Source of the DNA: Gonapodya prolifera JEL478
Taxonomy: Eukaryota; Monoblepharomycota; Monoblepharidomycetes; Monoblepharidales; Gonapodyaceae
NCBI GenBank assembly: GCA_001574975.1
Contig: KQ965776.1
Coordinates: 312,001 to 324,691, forward strand
DNA: 12,691 nucleotides
Direction: 5' to 3'
Each line of letters starts with the position of its first letter. The stretch's first letter is position 1. Of this stretch, positions 9,062 to 12,691 are shown piece by piece. The position numbers were made by a program, and so were the translations under genes. Under the pieces are notes generated by a model. The model was given only the letters and a program-made list of their open reading frames with translations. It searched no databases and was not told where the DNA came from.

Positions 9062-10383
9062 TCAAAACTCTATGTCGTCTTCTTCCTCCTCCCCAAACAA
9101 CGGTGCCTTTTGTCCTCAGTGATTGGCTCTGTTAGCCTTCTTCTCCAACAATGTTGGGTGGCGAGGAGGTCGCGCTTTTGTCAACGGCACACGTTCACCC
9201 ACAGTCTGCTCAAAATATGCTTTTTGGCGTCTTTCCAGACGTTCATTCTTTGCTTGCGTCAACTGCATTTTGTCAATGGCTTTCCGTTGGCACCTGATGG
9301 GTGTGCTTTCTCGTACTCATACACAACGTCATCTGCAAACGCGTTCTCTTCTTTGGTCCATTCAGGAACTGAGTACCCATTAAACTTAATCTAGTACTGC
9401 AGCACATTGCCAATCAAACGTCAATCAAAAATTTCTTCAACTTCATGAACTGGTGCACTGTCAGGATTGGTTGCCAACGGCAAAGGTACAACTTCAGATG
9501 GAACTTCAGAAGGTGGTGAAGTTAAATCAAATTTGGCTGGCAATCTTGTCACATCTGGGATTGCCAGAGCAGTGGAAAACATTCCAATTTGAGGCAAAAT
9601 CTTTTGGAGGTGCTGCACATGCGCCTAAACCTCTTGCTCAGTGTAAATATGCCTTGCATGGTACGTCACAGGTGTAATTTGCTAACAATACAGAATGGAC
9701 AAATCCATTTTGAAATAAACTTTGAGCTTTCTCCCTCATGGTATTGCTCTTCATAATAAACCATCACAAGACTCTCTGGCTCAAACGTAACATTGAGATG
9801 AGTCTGATGATACACCCCCTTTCTCTTTTCAGCAGTGGCATCTAAGCAGAGACGTAATGCAGAATATGCATTCAATAGCATAGACACTAACAGGAGCAAA
9901 CATTGTCCCTCTTCATCAAACTCTCTTGTATGCACGGATGGGTTTGAAATCCCTGCAATGTGCTCAACTGGCATACGTGGATCATGTCTGTAGCAAGAAA
10001 AGTGGCAAGTCATCAATACTCATGTGATATAGCATGTTAGAAGCAAATGCAATTGGGGCAAGAGCACAGTACCAATTATTTTGCTTGGCATTCACATAGT
10101 GGTACAGCACATCAACCAACGGTTTCATCACTCTCTCCACATACAAATTTCCTTGCAGGTAATAAGGTGATGAAAAGGTTTGTTGGAAAACCAACAATCT
10201 TGCCAACTCTTTAAAGACCTCATTTGCATGTGCCAGTTGTACTGAGGCTGACACACCCCCACCAAAAATGTGAAGCACCCCCACCTTCAAAAGTATTGTA
10301 ATGGTTATAGGAATGGAATTTTGTCCAATGATCTTCTCAACATATGTGTTTTGTTGCATATATTCTATTTCCTTCTGCAGCAA
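9062..10383 (-). pseudogene. Ty3/gypsy chromovirus pol, integrase to C-terminus, decayed
   Basis: Integrase core read from about 10300 to 9982: NEVFKELARLL, SSPYYLQGN, then YVERVMKPL with the DDE glutamate at 10135-10137, AKQNNW and a YN-like region. The usual SDxG aspartate is replaced (AHAN). The frame changes near 9985-9998 to YRHDPRMPVEH and on to the GPY/F module (VTFEPESLVMVYY, then SKWICPF at about 9690-9722). It changes again near 9666-9690 to PVTYHARHIYTEQ. A chromodomain follows at about 9307-9450 (EVEEIFD, IKFNGYSVPEWTKEEN). After another frame change near 9270-9295 comes a charged tail (MQLTQAKNERLERRQKAYF) ending at 9062. In-frame stops lie at 9625-9627, 9421-9423, 9391-9393 and 9116-9118. 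It cannot make a full protein. Confidence 0.85.
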
Positions 10384-12350
10384 GCTCTACCTCCAGTACC
10401 CTCATCATCAGTTGTCTCCCTTCCCCACTTCCTGTTTGGCCCAGTATCTCTCCCAGCTGCTGCCCTAGTCACAACACCTGGCAACGTTGCAGCTCCAGAC
10501 CCAACACAACCCCAAGGCTTCACAGGGGTGGGGATATCTAACACAATATATCTAGTGATTCAGCAACTGAGTCAGCCAATACTCTCAAGTTGGATAACTC
10601 ACCAACGTCAAATGCACCTGAAGCTGACACTAGTGCCACAGTAGGCTGGGGCATCCAAGGTGGTGTGTGTTGGACTAGCAAGATGTTTGTAGTGAGATTC
10701 AAGGCTCATAGCACAAGTAAAAGAAAACACACAACCACACTACCTTCATCAAGATCAGATCCAATTTCCTTGGCCTCCTTGTCCTTGTCCTCCTCCTCAT
10801 CATCCTCATCATCCTCTTTGTCTTCATCCTTGCCAGACTCTTTTGCCTCAACATCAGGGTAGCAACTCACTAAACCAAGTTCTCAGTTCTGACCAGTGAA
10901 TATATTGTTTCACTTACTGTCTTTTGGAATCTGTGGCAACTTAAAGACATCTTTTTGGTCTCCAGCATCCTTCTCATCCTGGTAGTCTCCATTGTCATGT
11001 TTTTTAGACCCACCATGCAACTGAAGCCCCCCACCCCATGAATCAGTACCCCCATGGAATGGATTATGTTTATGCCTTTCAGTGATATGACATTTATAGT
11101 TTGGCCAAGTTTGTATATTTATTATCAGAATGCTATTAAATCTAGACAAGGCTTGCCCCAACTGTCCCGTTCTGCACATTGGGGATACAATACGCAAAGG
11201 AATACATACATATCCTCCCTCCATCTTCTCTGAAAATTGTGAGGGTACACTGGAAGAGGTATCTGGGCTCCCTCAAATATTTGCTTGAACAGCGCAGAGT
11301 ACTGCATCAAGAAAAGCAGTGCAACACACAAGAACAAGCCACAACTGTGTCCATCACCCTCCAAAATAGAGACCAGACCTGGTTTCTTGGAGATGGTACC
11401 AATTCCAAGAATAGTAGTTCACACAACCCCTTCCAACATGCCTCCAAATCTGTGTCATAATGATGTGGGCAATCACTCCAATCCAGTGCATTTCCATTCC
11501 TGTCCATCACAATCACATACCAGTGGAAGTTCTGCTCATTGACAATAAAAAGGTGATAATCTTGATCATCCATGTGCAAAAAATCAATGACTCAGTTGGA
11601 ACTGATGCTCAACTGTCATATAGCCCAGGTTTTGAAGTGTGTACACCACTTGGGAGGAGAAGTAGGAAATGGATGGTTGCCTTTCTTGTAGATTCCACAA
11701 AGTGATAACTGGCAAGAGGAAAAGGTCAAGTATGATATTGCTCCAGTTCTGTGTTCCAGAGAGATATGATGCTTTGGAAAGAGCAGACCCTGTAGGGAAC
11801 ACAGCCCTGCAGATGAATAACATGTAAGATGATTTCATCCACAGCCATGAGATGGCAGGGTGGTTTCTTACCTAATGTACGCATCCTCATAGGCCACCCT
11901 GTCCTGCACAGAAATGGTAAGAAGGGTGGTGGGCATAAGTCTGTTGAAGTCTATGTGTGAATGGGACGTCACTGGCAAGGGAGGTGCTACAGTGAGAAAT
12001 GGATGTGACCTGAACTCTTGCTTGGGTTCTGTGGAATGCTTAGGGTCCAAGACAGCTGAATTGGTTGCTTTCAACAGAGTGGAAATCAACTTGTTGGTGT
12101 ACAGTGCAAGGTCTGGGATGCACTTGTCAATGTCTTCCAAAGGAAAATTAAAGTTTGATCTGAAAAAGAAAATTCAAACAACTTTTAGATGACTATTGGG
12201 GAGTGGGGAGATTGGCAGGCACATACATTGGCTCCCATGTGGATGCTGATGGGGGCCATCCAGTCCACAAGACCAGACACTCTCTTGTATTCCTGTTCTC
12301 TCTGAATCCCAAGATTGTCTATACTTCAAAGTCTTCATCTTGTCTGGGTG
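10365..12350 (-). pseudogene. chromodomain + ULP1/C48 cysteine protease gene, probably decayed
   Basis: Exons in transcript order: about 12350-12227 (chromodomain: DEDFEV, stop, TILGFRENRN, LVLWTGWPPSASTWEP), 12159-11872 (no known domain), 11806-11210 (protease), about 11141-10918 (His/Gly-rich), 10869-10744 (very acidic), 10674-10603, 10537-10365 (TAG 10365-10367). Introns begin GTATGT, GTAAGA, GTATGT, GTAAGT, GTAGTG and GTGAGT; phases match. The protease shows HLFIVNEQNFHW with His at 11523-11525, Asp 17 residues on (11472-11474) and the Cys of GDGHSCGLF at 11341-11343, matching ULP1/SENP spacing, then YPHNFQRRWRED. Such proteases cleave SUMO-type conjugates. Damage: TAG at 12319-12321 and two compensating frame changes (11584-11594; between 11418 and 11345), although a 42-nt intron (GTACCA...GGAG) could explain the second. 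No start codon is assignable. It may be a host gene or part of a transposon. Confidence 0.7.
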
Positions 12351-12691
12351 GAGATCTGACCACCTTTATGGTTATTGTAGATGTTTTCAAATTCTGCTTT
12401 GCTTGCACACCCAAGAATGTGTCCAGTCCACCTGATCTAACATTTAAATGTTGGGCAAGCTTCTTTTCAAAAGATTTCAACATAGCTTCATTTGGAGCAC
12501 TTGCAACAAAATCATCAACATGTCCTCCAGTAATGAGCTTTCCCTCCTTTGTCTCTTGCACAAACACAACAGGATCTGCTTGAATCTGCCAGAATCCCAT
12601 CTTGTTCACCAAAATGTCCACAAGAACTTTGAACCACTCATTTGCGGCCTGCTTCAAGCCATAAAGTGACTTCACCAATCTGCAAACAAGG
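12350..12691 (-). pseudogene. Ty1/copia reverse transcriptase fragment
   Basis: The minus strand from the window edge reads LVCRLVKSLYGLKQAANEW, GFWQIQADPVVFVQ, GGHVDDFVAS and FLGVQ. These are the order and spacing of a copia-type reverse transcriptase palm. The catalytic YVDD box is HVDD here. The fragment is open across its length but stops near TITIK, before RNase H, and continues in the same frame into the chromodomain of the neighbouring gene. The 5' part lies off the window. Confidence 0.85.

Larger units (their letters stand above)
8452..10383 (-). mobile_element. Ty3/gypsy chromovirus remnant, 3' half
   Basis: On the minus strand, in the order expected for a chromovirus 3' half: integrase core, GPY/F module, chromodomain, pol tail, polypurine tract, LTR beginning TG and ending CA. 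Gag, protease, reverse transcriptase and RNase H of this element are absent; its 5' side runs into the chromodomain/ULP1 gene near 10340-10383. No second LTR is in the window, so target-site duplication cannot be judged. The coding part is clearly dead. Confidence 0.75.

Noticed and set aside
10590-10862. Serine-rich 90-codon plus-strand open frame
   Set aside because: It is the antisense of the acidic GAT/GAG-rich exon of the chromodomain/ULP1 gene.
1-12691. tRNA, rRNA or CRISPR array
   Set aside because: I saw no cloverleaf with a TTCRA box, no rRNA-like conserved stretch, and no evenly spaced repeats with unique spacers.

Overview
This is nuclear DNA from a eukaryote, most likely a fungus. 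Roughly two thirds of the window (1-8432) is a compact, gene-dense block with very short spliceosomal introns (51-79 nt in most cases). The remaining third (8433-12691) is a graveyard of retroelement pieces. GET3 and the helicase match both animal and fungal relatives, so an early-diverging (chytrid-like) fungus is my best guess. A basidiomycete is not excluded, and nothing here fixes the species.

I spliced three host genes by hand, keeping phase at every junction. (1) The 3' two thirds of a CHL1/DDX11-type Fe-S DNA helicase, plus strand, ends at 2909 (16 visible exons). (2) A complete GET3/ASNA1 tail-anchored-protein targeting ATPase, minus strand, spans 4898 to 2951 (9 exons, 322 aa). (3) A complete NOP14 ribosome-biogenesis factor, plus strand, spans 4983-8432 (13 exons, 856 aa). 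CHL1 and GET3 converge with 41 bp between their stop codons. GET3 and NOP14 diverge from only 84 bp between their ATGs. The three work in unrelated processes (sister-chromatid cohesion and repair, ER membrane-protein insertion, 18S rRNA maturation), so only packing links them. Several GET3 introns carry unusual simple-sequence tracts.

Everything recognisable right of NOP14 is on the minus strand. Going left from the window end there is: a Ty1/copia reverse transcriptase fragment (12691 to about 12350); a multi-exon gene or pseudogene with a chromodomain, a ULP1/C48-type cysteine protease domain and an acidic C-terminal part (about 12350 to 10365); and a decayed Ty3/gypsy chromovirus 3' half. 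The chromovirus remnant has an integrase core, a GPY/F module, a second chromodomain, a pol tail, a polypurine tract and a probable 3' LTR that starts 19 bp after the NOP14 stop. The pol has four in-frame stops and at least three frame changes. The right-hand part is almost free of CpG (about 9 in 10021-12691), while the gene block is CpG-rich, which suggests long-standing methylation and deamination of the element DNA.

The most interesting object is the chromodomain plus ULP1-protease gene. It keeps plausible introns and the catalytic His/Asp/Cys, but has one stop and two frame changes. It lies between an upstream copia RT fragment that runs in frame into its chromodomain and a downstream gypsy integrase.
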